Source: Herminiimonas fonticola
GTDB lineage: Bacteria; Pseudomonadota; Gammaproteobacteria; Burkholderiales; Burkholderiaceae_D
Reading direction: 5' to 3'
DNA: 64,000 nt
NCBI RefSeq assembly: GCF_003293745.1
Contig: NZ_PTLZ01000001.1
Coordinates: 372,001-436,000, forward strand
Positions 44,480-54,584 of the stretch are shown one piece after another. The position numbers and the translations under genes are program-made. Position 1 is the first letter of the stretch; every line of letters begins with the position of its first letter. The notes below the pieces were generated by a model, which saw only the letters and a program-made list of their open reading frames with translations, did no database searches and had not been told where the DNA came from.

Positions 44480-45733
44480 ATGCGGCAGACGGGTGATCAA
44501 CATGCTGTTTCGCAAACTGATACGCGCGCGGACCTCTTTCCGTCGGAGGAGGCTGGGCGTCAGCTAGAGTTTTTTGCCGAAACATCGCAACACCACGTCA
44601 AAACCGGGAAGTCGAAAGTCCATGTAGTCCGCGCGCGTCACGCGTCGTCACTCGATCTCAATGTGCGTCAAGGTGCGCGCGTAAAACGCCTGATGCTTGC
44701 CGGCGTACTCGCGTTGATTTACCTGTTGGTCATGGGCGTGTTCTATTTGCAGGGTTTGATCAGCTTGCGTGTGTTGCAAGCTAATGCCGTTTTGATCGGT
44801 ACTTTCTTTTTATTATTCCGCCTATGTTTTGCGCTGGGTTTGAATCTGAAGGTCCAGGAAAAAAATCTTCGTTTGCCGATTACAATTTCAGCTATCGGCA
44901 TCATGTTGTACACGGTGTATATAGCGCCGGTTACGCAAATCGCTTTTATCCCCTTCCTGTTTCTGGTCATGGCTTTTGTTATGCACAGACTGTCGCCGCG
45001 AGAAGTTTTGTTTCTGGCCGGCGCGACTTTAGTTGGTTATGCATTGGTGGTGGCGGCGCATTACGCCATGGGTAATGATGGCAGCATGTTGACCCTGGAA
45101 TGTGCGCAATTGTTAGTGTTGGCAGTGACGCTGCCAGGTTTTGCGGTCCTGGCGAATCGTGTACAGCGCTTGCATAGCGCCTTGTTCAAGGCGAATCGCA
45201 AAATCAAGGACATTGAGGAAGATGCGCAACGCGATGTTTTGCTCGGTTGCTTCAATCGCCGATATATCGTCGCAGCGCTCGAACAGCAAAAACGTTTGGC
45301 GGATGAAACCGGCGCACCACTTTGCCTTGCCGTTATCGATCTTGATCATTTCAAACGCATTAACGATGAAGCCGGTCACTTGGGTGGCGATGAAGTCTTG
45401 CGTACATTCACGCGTATTGCACAAAGCAATGTGCGCGAAGGTGATATTTTTGGCCGTTATGGTGGCGAAGAATTTCTACTGGTGCTGCCTGAGACTTCTT
45501 TGCTGGCAGCATTGAATGTCGCCGAACGCATACGCGAACAGGTCGAGCATTTCGACTGGGATGAAAAATTGCGCAATCGCGTAACGGTATCTATCGGCCT
45601 GACACAACACATGCCTGGTGAGTCAGTATTGGATCTTTTTTCGCGTACCGATACTGCGATGTATATGGCCAAGCAGGGCGGCCGCAATCAAGTCGTGGTC
45701 GAAGAGCCAACACTGGATCTTGGTCTTGCTTGA
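44480..45733 (+). CDS. Membrane-anchored diguanylate cyclase (GGDEF)
   Basis: 417 aa. About six transmembrane helices (about 70-225) precede a short coiled segment and a GGDEF domain (about 250-410). The active site reads GGEEF in FGRYGGEEFLLVLP. An inhibitory I-site RxxD (REGD) stands five residues before it, so product feedback is likely. Substrate motifs LAVIDLDHFKRINDEAGHLG and SIGLT are intact. It should make cyclic di-GMP from GTP. The ATG at 44480 has GGTGGG upstream and is preferred over GTG 44471. Confidence 0.93.
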   Translation: MRQTGDQHAVSQTDTRADLFPSEEAGRQLEFFAETSQHHVKTGKSKVHVVRARHASSLDLNVRQGARVKRLMLAGVLALIYLLVMGVFYLQGLISLRVLQANAVLIGTFFLLFRLCFALGLNLKVQEKNLRLPITISAIGIMLYTVYIAPVTQIAFIPFLFLVMAFVMHRLSPREVLFLAGATLVGYALVVAAHYAMGNDGSMLTLECAQLLVLAVTLPGFAVLANRVQRLHSALFKANRKIKDIEEDAQRDVLLGCFNRRYIVAALEQQKRLADETGAPLCLAVIDLDHFKRINDEAGHLGGDEVLRTFTRIAQSNVREGDIFGRYGGEEFLLVLPETSLLAALNVAERIREQVEHFDWDEKLRNRVTVSIGLTQHMPGESVLDLFSRTDTAMYMAKQGGRNQVVVEEPTLDLGLA

Positions 45734-45806
45734 ATAATTGCCAAGAGCCGGCCCTCGCACGTCACTGTTTCAAATCCCGCTTTTCACTTCCCATCGTGTT
45801 GCCACT

Positions 45807-45822
45807 AAGTTGCGCGCAACTT
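45807..45822. promoter_or_regulatory. Perfect 16-bp palindrome AAGTTGCGCGCAACTT
   Basis: A perfect palindrome centred between the cyclase and REC-TPR genes, 130 bp upstream of the latter. Candidate operator for a dimeric DNA-binding protein; the protein is unknown. Confidence 0.5.
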
Positions 45823-45951
45823 GCACGCATGTCGTGTGCATCACACAATTGCCATGACGCCGTTTAACAAATGTAATATTGTTCTACAGTAATGGCGCTT
45901 TCATTGATTCGATGAGGGGCGTGGCATTTATTTCTATTGGTTTTAAACATC

Positions 45952-47634
45952 ATGCAAGAACTCGCGGGACTGACTGCACTCATTATCGAACCGCATGCCG
46001 GCATGCGCGCCAGCATACACAACATGCTGAGCTTGGGCGGCATGAGCAAGATCGAGTACGCGAACAGTTCTGGCACGGCGATTCGCCCCCTGAAGCAAAA
46101 GACTTTCGATCTGGTTATTTGCGAATACGATTTGGGCGAAGAGCAGCAGGATGGGCAGCAATTGCTGGAGGATTTGCGGCATAACAAACTGATTCCACTA
46201 TCGACAGTGTTCTTCATGGCGACTGCTGAGCGTACGCACGGCAAGGTGGTGAGTGCTGCGGAGTTGGCGCTCAACGATTACGTATTGAAGCCCTTTACCG
46301 CTGATAACTTGATGGAGCGGATTGCCAAGGCGATCGAAAAGCGCAATGCGTTGATGCCTGTGTATCGCCTGATGGAGCTGGGGAATCTCGGCGAGGCGAT
46401 AGAAATTTGCCAGACAGGCGAGAGCGCCAAAGCGCCGTATCGTGTCGATTTCCTTCGCTTGCGGGCAGAGATGCATATGACTTTGGGCGAGGTCGATGCT
46501 GCGGAAGAGATTTATACCGAGTTGTTGTCCAAGCGGTCGATCGCCTGGGCGCATCTTGGTTTGGCCAGTACCTTGTTCATGCAAGAGCGCTATGAAGAAG
46601 CGGAAGAAAAACTGCACTCGCTGATAGAGACAAAAGGTGAGTTTCTTGATGCCTACGATTGGCTCGCTAAAACGCAAGAAGCAAGAGGTGATTTGACGGC
46701 GATGCAGGCCACACTGGAAAGTGCAGTGGCACGCTCACCGTATGCGTTGCGACGCTTGCGTAAATTGGGCAAGGTCGCATTGCAAAACGGCGATACTGAA
46801 ACGGCGCATCGCGTTTTTCAGCAGGTCGTCAGCAAGGCCAAGTTTTCCGAGTTCCGCGAACCGGAAGACCATGTGCAGCTGGTTGAAACCGCGTTGGCCA
46901 AGGGCGAAATAAAATCTGTTCCTGCGATCATCCGCGATCTGGCGAAATCATTGTCTGGCTTGAAAAAAACGGCAGCTTGTCGCGCCATCGCGAGCGCCAT
47001 GTTTCATCGTCATAACGGCGACAAGGAGCAGGCCAGCGAAGAGCTGGAGGTTGCACTGCTGGCCTGTAAGGAATCGATAGGCTTGAGCAACGAGACCAAG
47101 ATGGCCTTGGCAAAAAATTGTCTTGAAAATGGTTTGGAGCAAGGTGTCATCGAGATCATGACCTCGGTTGTCGGTAACGCACCTACCCCCGCAGCGATGA
47201 GTAGCGCGATGCGTTTGTTGCAGGAGGGCGGGCGCGAAGACTTGCTCAAGCGCATCACGCAAGCCAGCAAAAGCGAAGTGGTGGACCTGGTTTCTGCTGG
47301 TGCCGAGAAGGCGCGTCTTGGCGATTTTCAGGGTGCCGTCACCTTGATGTCGGAAGCAGCAGAAAAACTGCCGCATAACCCGCAAGTAGTTTTCAACGCC
47401 GCCGTGGCCGCGCTGAAGTGTCTGGATAACATCGGCTGGGACATGCAATTGGGCGAGAAGGCGCGGCGCTATGTCGCCGACGCCCGTCGTCTGGATCCGC
47501 GCAACCCTCGCCTTTCCTTACTGACCGGTATGTATCGCGACATTTTGAAAAAATACAAAATCAGTGGAGTCGATGACATCCCGACCATGCCAGCGACCAA
47601 GGCGGAAGCTAAAAAAGAAGCGGTCGCAAAATAA
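45952..47634 (+). CDS. Response-regulator receiver protein with TPR repeats
   Basis: 560 aa. An N-terminal REC domain (about 7-130) has TALIIEPHAGMRASIHNMLS, the likely phospho-acceptor Asp60 in DLVICEYDLGEE, and YVLKPF with the conserved Lys. The rest (about 145-540) consists of TPR-like helical repeats (for example AWAHLGLASTLFMQERYEEA). There is no DNA-binding output domain, so it probably acts by protein contacts, like VieB-type proteins. ATG 45952 starts the REC domain; TTG 45937 is possible. No ribosome site is clear. The upstream neighbour makes cyclic di-GMP. Confidence 0.86.
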   Translation: MQELAGLTALIIEPHAGMRASIHNMLSLGGMSKIEYANSSGTAIRPLKQKTFDLVICEYDLGEEQQDGQQLLEDLRHNKLIPLSTVFFMATAERTHGKVVSAAELALNDYVLKPFTADNLMERIAKAIEKRNALMPVYRLMELGNLGEAIEICQTGESAKAPYRVDFLRLRAEMHMTLGEVDAAEEIYTELLSKRSIAWAHLGLASTLFMQERYEEAEEKLHSLIETKGEFLDAYDWLAKTQEARGDLTAMQATLESAVARSPYALRRLRKLGKVALQNGDTETAHRVFQQVVSKAKFSEFREPEDHVQLVETALAKGEIKSVPAIIRDLAKSLSGLKKTAACRAIASAMFHRHNGDKEQASEELEVALLACKESIGLSNETKMALAKNCLENGLEQGVIEIMTSVVGNAPTPAAMSSAMRLLQEGGREDLLKRITQASKSEVVDLVSAGAEKARLGDFQGAVTLMSEAAEKLPHNPQVVFNAAVAALKCLDNIGWDMQLGEKARRYVADARRLDPRNPRLSLLTGMYRDILKKYKISGVDDIPTMPATKAEAKKEAVAK

Positions 47635-47675
47635 TCGGCTGCGATTTTGCCGCTGGCTATCGTGAGCTTGTGTAC

Positions 47676-48047
47676 TTACTGCACTTGCAGAATGGCGTTT
47701 ACCAATTCAGGTGGTCGTGCGATCACAGCGCGATGATTGAACCGGATGATGGGGCGCTGCAGTAATTGTGGATGTGCGGCGAGGGCTTGCAACAAGGTGT
47801 CATCACTGGCGTCTTGCAGGGCAAGCGTGGCAAACAACTCTTCATTGCCGCGAGTCATATCCAGGACGCTGACGGCTTGTTCCGATTGCAAAACCTGATG
47901 CAATTCAGTCAACTGGGGCAGAGTCAGAGGCGTTTTTTGATAATCGACGACATCCAGATCAAGTTGATGTTGTGTCGCAAATTGCTGAGTGAGTTCTAAT
48001 GCTTCGCGCGATTTTGAGCAGCGAGGATTGTGATAAATAATGAGCAT
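47676..48047 (-). CDS. arsC: ArsC-family reductase (glutaredoxin-dependent arsenate reductase type)
   Basis: 123 aa. MLIIYHNPRCSKSREAL carries the catalytic Cys10; Arg residues of DMTRGNE, QRPIIRF and IARPPE match the arsenate-binding Arg set of E. coli-type ArsC. It reduces arsenate to arsenite with glutaredoxin, though this single-gene subgroup (YfgD-like) can have other roles. No arsB/arsR is adjacent. The ATG at 48047 starts the conserved fold; the open frame to 48119 is not conserved. Confidence 0.83.
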   Translation of the reverse strand: MLIIYHNPRCSKSREALELTQQFATQHQLDLDVVDYQKTPLTLPQLTELHQVLQSEQAVSVLDMTRGNEELFATLALQDASDDTLLQALAAHPQLLQRPIIRFNHRAVIARPPELVNAILQVQ

Positions 48048-48337
48048 GATGTTTTGAATGCGTTGTTTGTCGTGAAAGGCGGGTTGAGTGATGCGTGCAT
48101 TATGCCTTTTCGAGCGCAATCGGTTGTTCGGGACGCATGCGTGTGTAGATGTTTTGTGATCGGCTGTAATGACAGTTGTGCGCTTGTATATTTGAGTGCG
48201 CGGTACAAGATCGCAAACTTTGCTAATGACTTGAACGATATTCTGTGATTTTCCCGATGTTTGTAATCAATGTTGAGCTTGTGCGGATAAATTGAAGCGA
48301 TTCATTGTCTACCTCTATTCGATAATAAAGTGATGCC

Positions 48338-49417
48338 ATGTCTGACAAATCTGATAGCAATTTGCCGCCAGCTGTTTCTGCTCCTTCCGAAACGCCAACA
48401 CCTGATCACAATCCGCCACTCAACACTGCCGCAACTGCGGCCAATACTGCTGAGTCCGCGGCAGAGCCGCCAGTTGCGCGCGCACCGGCTGCGCCTTATG
48501 TGCCGGCCGCCAAAATAGAATTTAGTAAAGGTAGTGCGCCGGCCTGGCAACTGCCGGATGACACGCCGTGGAAGCAAACCTGGCGCGTTTTTTCCGCGCG
48601 TTTGCAAAGCCTGTCGGATCAGGTGGGGCGCCGCTTGACTCAGCGCACGCTGAAAATCGGCGTATCAGCGCGAATTTTTCACCCGGAAGCAGGCGCGCGT
48701 GGCTTGCAGGGCAAGACTTTGCAGTATCTGGAAGAGTCGATTGCGCAATGGGTGATGTCGCGCGATGTGCTGGTGTTGATGATTCCTACGGTCAATACAA
48801 ACGGGCTTTTGCATCCAAGCAAGATTCGTTTGCGCGATTACGCCAAGCATTTGGATGGTTTGGTATTGCAGGGCGGTGCCGATGTTGCTCCTCAGACATA
48901 TTCACAAACTGCGACGCGCCCAGAATGGATAGGTGACAGTGCGCGGGATATGTATGAGTTAGAGCTATTGCATGAATTTGTCGAGGCCGGGAAGCCGGTG
49001 CTGGGTATTTGCCGGGGTTGTCAGTTGATCAACGTTGCATTCGGCGGCACGCTGTATCAAGACATTGCGTCGGATGTGCCGGACGCCAAGCCGCATGTGA
49101 ATGACTTGTACGATAGCCATCGCCATACGATTCAATTTCCGTCCGGCTCCTCGCTGGCGTCGCTGTTCGCGGGGCAAACCGCGCCTCTGGTGAATTCGAT
49201 CCATCATCAGGCGGTGCGAGATCTGGGGCGCGACTTGATGATTGAAGCGGTATCGGAGGGTGACAATATTGTTGAAGCCGTCCGCCATACCAAATCCCGT
49301 TTTGTGATGGGTTTGCAATGGCATCCTGAATTCCACCGGGCTGGCGGTTCAGAGCTGCTGGATTGCACGCCTATTCTTGATAATTTCCTGCGTGCGGCAA
49401 GAGAAACGCGTTTTTAG
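48338..49417 (+). CDS. Class I glutamine amidotransferase-like hydrolase (peptidase C26, PuuD-like)
   Basis: 359 aa. A Pro/Ala/Thr-rich, probably disordered N-terminus (about 1-65) precedes a C26 domain. The nucleophile Cys is in VLGICRGCQLINVAFGG (about 225) and the His-Glu pair in MGLQWHPEFH. This matches gamma-glutamyl-GABA hydrolases such as PuuD, which act in polyamine breakdown; the substrate here is inferred from family. No puu gene is adjacent. Ribosome site weak. Confidence 0.86.
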   Translation: MSDKSDSNLPPAVSAPSETPTPDHNPPLNTAATAANTAESAAEPPVARAPAAPYVPAAKIEFSKGSAPAWQLPDDTPWKQTWRVFSARLQSLSDQVGRRLTQRTLKIGVSARIFHPEAGARGLQGKTLQYLEESIAQWVMSRDVLVLMIPTVNTNGLLHPSKIRLRDYAKHLDGLVLQGGADVAPQTYSQTATRPEWIGDSARDMYELELLHEFVEAGKPVLGICRGCQLINVAFGGTLYQDIASDVPDAKPHVNDLYDSHRHTIQFPSGSSLASLFAGQTAPLVNSIHHQAVRDLGRDLMIEAVSEGDNIVEAVRHTKSRFVMGLQWHPEFHRAGGSELLDCTPILDNFLRAARETRF

Positions 49418-49526
49418 TACTGCGCTGCTGTCAAATAGTTATCTGCGCCGCTGAGCAAAGCTGCTCGAAAGTGCATCGACTTTGAAAAATCTTTGAAAAT
49501 ATTACTCATCAAATCACTTCCAGTTG

Positions 49527-49555
49527 TTGACAAGAGAGGTCGACTCCCCTATAGT
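49527..49555 (+). promoter_or_regulatory. Sigma-70 promoter of the tRNA-tuf operon
   Basis: TTGACA at 49527-49532, a 17-bp spacer, and TATAGT at 49550-49555, just 15 bp upstream of the first tRNA. Near-consensus strength is expected for a stable-RNA operon. Confidence 0.85.
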
Positions 49556-49569
49556 TTGGGGTTCCCCGC

Positions 49570-49655
49570 GGAGGGGTGGCCGAGTGGTTAATGGCAGCAG
49601 ACTGTAAATCTGCCTTCTTACGAATACGCTGGTTCGAATCCAGCCCCCTCCACCA
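49570..49655 (+). tRNA. tRNA-Tyr (GTA)
   Basis: Anticodon GTA in ACTGTAAATC. The acceptor stem GGAGGGG pairs with CCCCTCC, a long variable arm is present as in bacterial tRNA-Tyr, and CCA is encoded. Confidence 0.95.
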
Positions 49656-49703
49656 AGTTTCTAGGGAAGTTTAAGTAGTGGTAGCGAAGATGAGGTGACC
49701 CTC

Positions 49704-49777
49704 GCGGGTGTAGCTCAATGGTAGAGCTGAAGCCTTCCAAGCTTATGACGAGGGTTCGATTCCCTTCACCCGCTCCA
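49704..49777 (+). tRNA. tRNA-Gly (TCC)
   Basis: Anticodon loop CTTCCAA with anticodon TCC. The acceptor stem GCGGGTG pairs with CACCCGC, and CCA is encoded. Confidence 0.95.
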
Positions 49778-49826
49778 GTTTTTAAGGTTGGACGTGCCAG
49801 CTTGCAGGGCATAGGACGGCTAGTTT

Positions 49827-49901
<75 letters not shown>

Positions 49902-49994
49902 AAGAATTTAGTTGTTTCAGTTTTATCTGTATAAATCAGTAAGTCGGTCGGGCGTGTGCCTGAACATTCTCATCAAAATTGTTAGGAGTTCAAA

Positions 49995-51185
49995 ATGGCA
50001 AAAGGCAAATTCGAGCGGACCAAGCCGCACGTCAACGTCGGCACGATTGGTCACGTCGATCACGGCAAGACCACACTGACCGCAGCGATTGCGACAGTAT
50101 TGTCGAAAAAATTTGGTGGCGAAGCAAAAGCGTACGATCAAATTGATGCAGCACCAGAAGAAAAAGCACGCGGCATCACCATCAACACCGCACACGTAGA
50201 ATACGAAACAGCAGCGCGCCACTACGCGCACGTTGACTGCCCAGGCCATGCTGATTATGTCAAAAACATGATCACCGGCGCAGCGCAAATGGACGGCGCG
50301 ATCCTGGTTTGTTCCGCAGCTGACGGCCCAATGCCGCAAACACGTGAACACATCCTGTTGGCGCGCCAAGTTGGTGTTCCATACATCATCGTGTTCCTGA
50401 ACAAATGCGACATGGTTGACGATGCAGAATTGCTCGAACTCGTTGAAATGGAAGTGCGTGAGCTTCTGTCGAAATACGAATTCCCAGGCGACGACCTGCC
50501 TATCATCAAAGGTTCGGCTAAATTGGCGCTCGAAGGCGACCAAGGTCCATTGGGCGAAGCAGCAATCATGGCTCTGGCCGATGCACTCGACAGCTACATC
50601 CCAACACCAGAACGCGCAGTAGACGGCGCCTTCCTGTTGCCAGTAGAAGACGTATTCTCGATCTCCGGTCGCGGTACAGTTGTTACCGGTCGTATCGAAC
50701 GCGGTATCGTCAAAGTTGGTGAAGCTCTGGAAATCGTCGGCATCCGCGATACCCAAGTCACCACCTGCACAGGCGTTGAAATGTTCCGTAAATTGCTCGA
50801 CCAAGGTCAAGCAGGCGACAACGTCGGCGTACTGTTGCGCGGCACCAAGCGTGAAGACGTAGAACGTGGTCAAGTTCTGGCAAAACCAGGCTCGATCAAA
50901 CCGCACAAACATTTCACAGGCGAAATCTACGTTCTGTCGAAAGATGAAGGCGGCCGTCATACACCATTCTTCAACAACTACCGTCCACAGTTCTACTTCC
51001 GTACCACGGACGTAACTGGTTCGATCGAGTTGCCGAAAGACAAAGAAATGGTTATGCCAGGCGACAACGTCTCGATCACCGTGATGTTGATCAACCCGAT
51101 CGCGATGGAAGAAGGTCTGCGCTTCGCGATTCGCGAAGGCGGTCGTACTGTCGGCGCCGGTGTTGTTGCTAAAATTATTGAGTAA
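49995..51185 (+). CDS. tuf: Elongation factor Tu
   Basis: 396 aa, intact. P-loop GHVDHGKT (19-26), [20 protein letters not shown] and GSAKLALEG are the GTPase motifs; domains 2 and 3 follow and end in [10 protein letters not shown]. It delivers aminoacyl-tRNA to the ribosome. A strong ribosome site (AGGAG) precedes the ATG. It sits behind three tRNA genes and before tRNA-Trp-secE, the tufB-type position; a second tuf gene may exist outside the window. Confidence 0.98.
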   Translation: MAKGKFERTKPHVNVGTIGHVDHGKTTLTAAIATVLSKKFGGEAKAYDQIDAAPEEKARGITINTAHVEYETAARHYAHVDCPGHADYVKNMITGAAQMDGAILVCSAADGPMPQTREHILLARQVGVPYIIVFLNKCDMVDDAELLELVEMEVRELLSKYEFPGDDLPIIKGSAKLALEGDQGPLGEAAIMALADALDSYIPTPERAVDGAFLLPVEDVFSISGRGTVVTGRIERGIVKVGEALEIVGIRDTQVTTCTGVEMFRKLLDQGQAGDNVGVLLRGTKREDVERGQVLAKPGSIKPHKHFTGEIYVLSKDEGGRHTPFFNNYRPQFYFRTTDVTGSIELPKDKEMVMPGDNVSITVMLINPIAMEEGLRFAIREGGRTVGAGVVAKIIE

Positions 51186-51196
51186 TAAATGAAATG

Positions 51197-51228
51197 CTTG
51201 CGGCGATCTTTAATCAGGTCGCCGTAAG
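51197..51228 (+). repeat. Hairpin between tuf and tRNA-Trp
   Basis: CTTGCGGCGA (51197-51206) pairs with TCGCCGTAAG (51219-51228) with one mismatch. No T-run follows, so it is probably a processing or partial-termination site within the operon rather than a full terminator. Confidence 0.5.
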
Positions 51229-51258
51229 TACTTCAAGTAGTGGTAGTGTTTAAAGCGT

Positions 51259-51334
51259 AGGGGCGTAGCTCAATTGGCAGAGTGTCGGTCTCCAAAACCG
51301 AAGGTTGGGGGTTCGAGGCCCTCCGCCCCTGCCA
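51259..51334 (+). tRNA. tRNA-Trp (CCA)
   Basis: Anticodon CCA in TCTCCAAAAC. The acceptor stem AGGGGCG pairs with CGCCCCT, and CCA is encoded. It precedes secE by 35 bp, the usual order. Confidence 0.95.
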
Positions 51335-51369
51335 CCGATTCTGGTGCAGGGCATCGAAAGTAGAAAAGT

Positions 51370-51753
51370 ATGTCTAATCATCCCGTACAAACTGTTGGCG
51401 CGTCAGGCGATAAGATTAAGATCGTCTTGGCGATACTCGTCGCAATCGCGGGCGTAGTTGGATTTTATGTTTTGTCGGACAAGGCAACGATTGTGCGCGC
51501 TGCTGCGCTGGTTGGTGGCTTGCTGGTTGCAATCGCAATCGCATGGACGTCGGCATCGGGTCGTGACTTTGTTAATTTTTCCAAAGAAGCGGTTCGTGAA
51601 ACAAAGAAAGTAGTTTGGCCAACCCGCAAGGAAACATTGCAGATGACTGCAATTGTTTTCGGCTTTGTGTTGATCATGGCGCTTTTCCTGTTCGGTACGG
51701 ATAAGTTACTCGAAGTTGTGTTGTACGACCTGATTTTGGGCTGGAAAAGATAA
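51370..51753 (+). CDS. secE: Preprotein translocase subunit SecE
   Basis: 127 aa, the long three-helix form as in E. coli. Two N-terminal hydrophobic helices ([35 protein letters not shown]) precede the conserved amphipathic region [20 protein letters not shown] and the final helix. It is part of the SecYEG channel. Its TAA overlaps the nusG ATG (TAATG). Confidence 0.96.
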   Translation: MSNHPVQTVGASGDKIKIVLAILVAIAGVVGFYVLSDKATIVRAAALVGGLLVAIAIAWTSASGRDFVNFSKEAVRETKKVVWPTRKETLQMTAIVFGFVLIMALFLFGTDKLLEVVLYDLILGWKR

Positions 51754-52367
51754 TGGGCGACAATATTCAGGATGACGCGCAAGAAGGCGTGCCTAGCACT
51801 GCCGCTGCATCGGCTGCAAGCACAGCTGCGGCAAGTAAAAAACGTTGGTACGTCGTTCACGCCTATTCCGGTATGGAAAAGAGCGTGATGCGTGCGTTAA
51901 CCGAGCGCGTGATTCGCGCCGGTATGGAAGATCAGTTTGGACAGATTCTGGTGCCTACCGAAGAAGTGATCGAGGTCAAAAACGGTCAAAAATCGGTCAG
52001 CGAACGCCGTTTCTTTCCTGGTTATGTGCTCGTCGAGATGGAAATGACCGACGAAACATGGCATTTGGTTAAGAATACAAGTAAGGTAACCGGCTTTATT
52101 GGTGGCAAATCGAACAAGCCAACACCGATTCCGCCGCACGAAGTCGACAAGATCATGCAGCAAATGCAGGATGGTGTCGAAAAGCCGCGTCCAAAAGTTT
52201 TGTACGAAGTCGGCGAGCTGGTTCGTATCAAGGATGGTCCGTTCACAGACTTCAACGGCAATGTCGAAGAAGTCAATTACGAGAAATCCAAAGTGCGCGT
52301 GTCGGTGACGATTTTCGGTCGCGCCACGCCAGTTGAGCTCGAATTCGGCCAAGTCGAAAAAGTATGA
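51753..52367 (+). CDS. nusG: Transcription antitermination factor NusG
   Basis: 204 aa. An Ala-rich leader of about 28 residues is followed by the NGN domain ([20 protein letters not shown]) and the C-terminal KOW domain ([20 protein letters not shown]). It binds RNA polymerase and links transcription to translation and Rho. It overlaps secE by one base. Confidence 0.96.
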   Translation: MGDNIQDDAQEGVPSTAAASAASTAAASKKRWYVVHAYSGMEKSVMRALTERVIRAGMEDQFGQILVPTEEVIEVKNGQKSVSERRFFPGYVLVEMEMTDETWHLVKNTSKVTGFIGGKSNKPTPIPPHEVDKIMQQMQDGVEKPRPKVLYEVGELVRIKDGPFTDFNGNVEEVNYEKSKVRVSVTIFGRATPVELEFGQVEKV

Positions 52368-52501
52368 AGAATTAGCGCTGGTCGAAGCGTGGTACATCGA
52401 AAGATGGCTGAATTTGATCAAGGCAGTAAAAAGAGGAGCCCAAGTAATACGCCGCAAGGCAAGTGAACAGGCGCTACCACTCAATCAATGTAGGAGCCAT
52501 C

Positions 52502-52933
52502 ATGGCAAAGAAAATCATTGGTTTTATCAAGCTGCAAGTTCCAGCTGGTAAAGCAAACCCATCCCCTCCAATCGGGCCTGCTTTAGGTCAACGTGGTTTG
52601 AACATCATGGAATTCTGCAAAGCGTTCAACGCGCAGACTCAAGGTGTTGAGCCAGGTATGCCAATTCCGGTTGTGATTACTGCATTTGCTGACAAGTCTT
52701 TCACTTTTGTGATGAAGACGCCTCCAGCAACCTACCTGATCAAAAAAGCTGCGAACATTACTAAAGGTTCGCCTAAGCCACATACCGACAAAGTCGGCAA
52801 GATCACACGTGCGCAAGCTGAAGAAATCGCAACAACCAAACGGCCGGATTTGACGGCTGCCGACATGGATGCTGCCGTGCGTACGATCGCCGGTTCCGCA
52901 CGTTCCATGGGCATCACGGTGGAGGGTCTGTAA
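52502..52933 (+). CDS. rplK: 50S ribosomal protein L11
   Basis: 143 aa. [20 protein letters not shown] and [20 protein letters not shown] are the L11 signature. The ATG at 52502 has AGGAGCCATC upstream; an in-frame ATG at 52463 is not conserved. It overlaps rplA through TAATG. Confidence 0.98.
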   Translation: MAKKIIGFIKLQVPAGKANPSPPIGPALGQRGLNIMEFCKAFNAQTQGVEPGMPIPVVITAFADKSFTFVMKTPPATYLIKKAANITKGSPKPHTDKVGKITRAQAEEIATTKRPDLTAADMDAAVRTIAGSARSMGITVEGL

Positions 52934-53628
52934 TGGCTAAGTTATCCAAACGCGTTAAAGCATTTGCAGCAAAAGTTGATCGTACCAAAGCGTACCCATT
53001 CGACAGCGCAGTTGCTTTGATCAAAGAATGCGCATCCGCAAAATTCGATGAATCGATCGATATCTCGGTTCAACTCGGTGTTGATGCTAAAAAATCTGAC
53101 CAAGTAGTTCGTGGTTCTGTTGTCTTGCCAGCTGGTACCGGTAAATCGGTCCGCGTTGCGGTTTTTGCAACTGGCGAAAAAGCAGAGCAAGCGAAAGCTG
53201 CTGGTGCTGACATCGTCGGTATGGAAGATCTGGCTGAATCGATCAAGGCTGGCAATATGCCTTTCGATATCGTTATCGCATCGCCAGACACCATGCGTAT
53301 CGTTGGTACCTTGGGTCAAATCCTCGGCCCACGCGGGATGATGCCTAACCCGAAAGTCGGTACTGTTACTCCTGACGTTGCTACTGCAGTTAAAAATGCA
53401 AAAGCAGGTCAAGTGCAATACCGCACTGATAAGGCTGGCATTATTCACGCCACCATCGGTCGTAAATCGTTCTCCGACGAAGCCCTCAAATCCAACTTGT
53501 TGGCTTTGATGGATGCGTTGACAAAAGCCAAGCCAGCAACCAGCAAGGGTGTTTACCTGCGCAAGGTTTCGCTGTCGTCGACTATGGGCGCTGGTGTTCG
53601 CGTCGATCAGTCGAGCTTGTCTGCGTAA
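52933..53628 (+). CDS. rplA: 50S ribosomal protein L1
   Basis: 231 aa, full length. The signature [20 protein letters not shown] and [14 protein letters not shown] block are present. L1 binds 23S rRNA and, in many bacteria, represses its own operon. Its ATG overlaps the rplK stop. Confidence 0.98.
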   Translation: MAKLSKRVKAFAAKVDRTKAYPFDSAVALIKECASAKFDESIDISVQLGVDAKKSDQVVRGSVVLPAGTGKSVRVAVFATGEKAEQAKAAGADIVGMEDLAESIKAGNMPFDIVIASPDTMRIVGTLGQILGPRGMMPNPKVGTVTPDVATAVKNAKAGQVQYRTDKAGIIHATIGRKSFSDEALKSNLLALMDALTKAKPATSKGVYLRKVSLSSTMGAGVRVDQSSLSA

Positions 53629-53942
53629 GAAATTGAATTAAGTCCCGTTGCCAGTTTGGTGGCGGGCGCATCTTTGGGCTGGACCGGATTCGGCAGGATA
53701 GAAGAAGGTTCAGGCAATCAAAGACCGTTGGGCGGCGTGCATGTAAGTAGTGTGCAAAGTTAAATGTGGTATCGGCAACGATGCTATGCCCAGCGCAGAT
53801 GGTGACCCCGAACAAGTTTTGCAGTCTCTTCGCTGGCTAGCCAGTATGAACTCCTAACTTCGGACGCCGTGTTCGAACCGATGCAAGGCAAGCAATCAAT
53901 GATGATTGTGTATGCGCCGAGTATCATTTTTGGAGGTTGATC
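53629..53942 (+). promoter_or_regulatory. rplJ leader (candidate L10 autoregulatory region)
   Basis: A 314-nt gap between rplA and rplJ, the usual place of the L10(L12)4 translational-control leader and of a promoter. Sequence such as GTGACCCCGAACAAGTTTTGCAGTCTCTTCGCTGGC resembles the base-paired L10 leader, here quoted only by position 53801-53836. I did not fold it; the assignment is from position. Confidence 0.5.
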
Positions 53943-54491
53943 TTGAGTCTCAATCTGAATGACAAAAAGGCCGTAGTCGCCGAAATCTCTGCAAAGATCG
54001 CATCTGCGCAGACTATCGTCGTGGCCGAATATCGTGGCATCCAGGTTGGTCACTTGACACAACTGCGCGCCAAAGCGCGGGACCAAGGCGTCTACTTGCG
54101 CGTGTTGAAAAACACACTCGCTCGTCGTGCTGTTGAAGGTACCGCATTTGCAGACCTCGCTTCTGAAATGACCGGCCCGTTGATCTATTCGATCTCGGAC
54201 GATGCCGTTGCTGCAGCTAAAGTCATCAGTGACTTTGCTAAAACCAACGACAAACTGGTTGTTAAAGCAGGTAACTATGCAGGCAAGACGCTTGATAAAG
54301 CGGCTGTTACTGCATTGGCAAATATCCCTAGCCGTGAAGTCCTGCTGGCCCAAGTCTTGGGCATGATGCTGGTTCCGGTTGCGAGCTTTACGCGTGGTCT
54401 GGCTGCTCTTGCTGCTCAAAAATCTGAAGGCCAAGCGCCTGCAGCTGCAGCAGAACCAGTCGCCGAAGTTACCGAAGCAGCAGCGGAATAA
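53943..54491 (+). CDS. rplJ: 50S ribosomal protein L10
   Basis: 182 aa. [20 protein letters not shown] and [20 protein letters not shown] are the L10 N-terminus; the C-terminal helix binds L7/L12 dimers. The start is TTG at 53943, six nt after a perfect GGAGG; a TTG at 53937 is too close to the ribosome site. L10 anchors the stalk and represses its own mRNA in many bacteria. Confidence 0.95.
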   Translation: MSLNLNDKKAVVAEISAKIASAQTIVVAEYRGIQVGHLTQLRAKARDQGVYLRVLKNTLARRAVEGTAFADLASEMTGPLIYSISDDAVAAAKVISDFAKTNDKLVVKAGNYAGKTLDKAAVTALANIPSREVLLAQVLGMMLVPVASFTRGLAALAAQKSEGQAPAAAAEPVAEVTEAAAE

Positions 54492-54584
54492 CAGGTCGCC
54501 GCATAAGCGGCCTGTGCTCTTGTTTCGACGCTTCGCGTCAGTACCAATCAGATGTAATTATTGAAAAAAATTTAGGAGTTTCAA

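Noticed and set aside
49923-50960. 345-codon open frame antisense to tuf
   Set aside because: Shadow of tuf; the composition is unlike a real protein.
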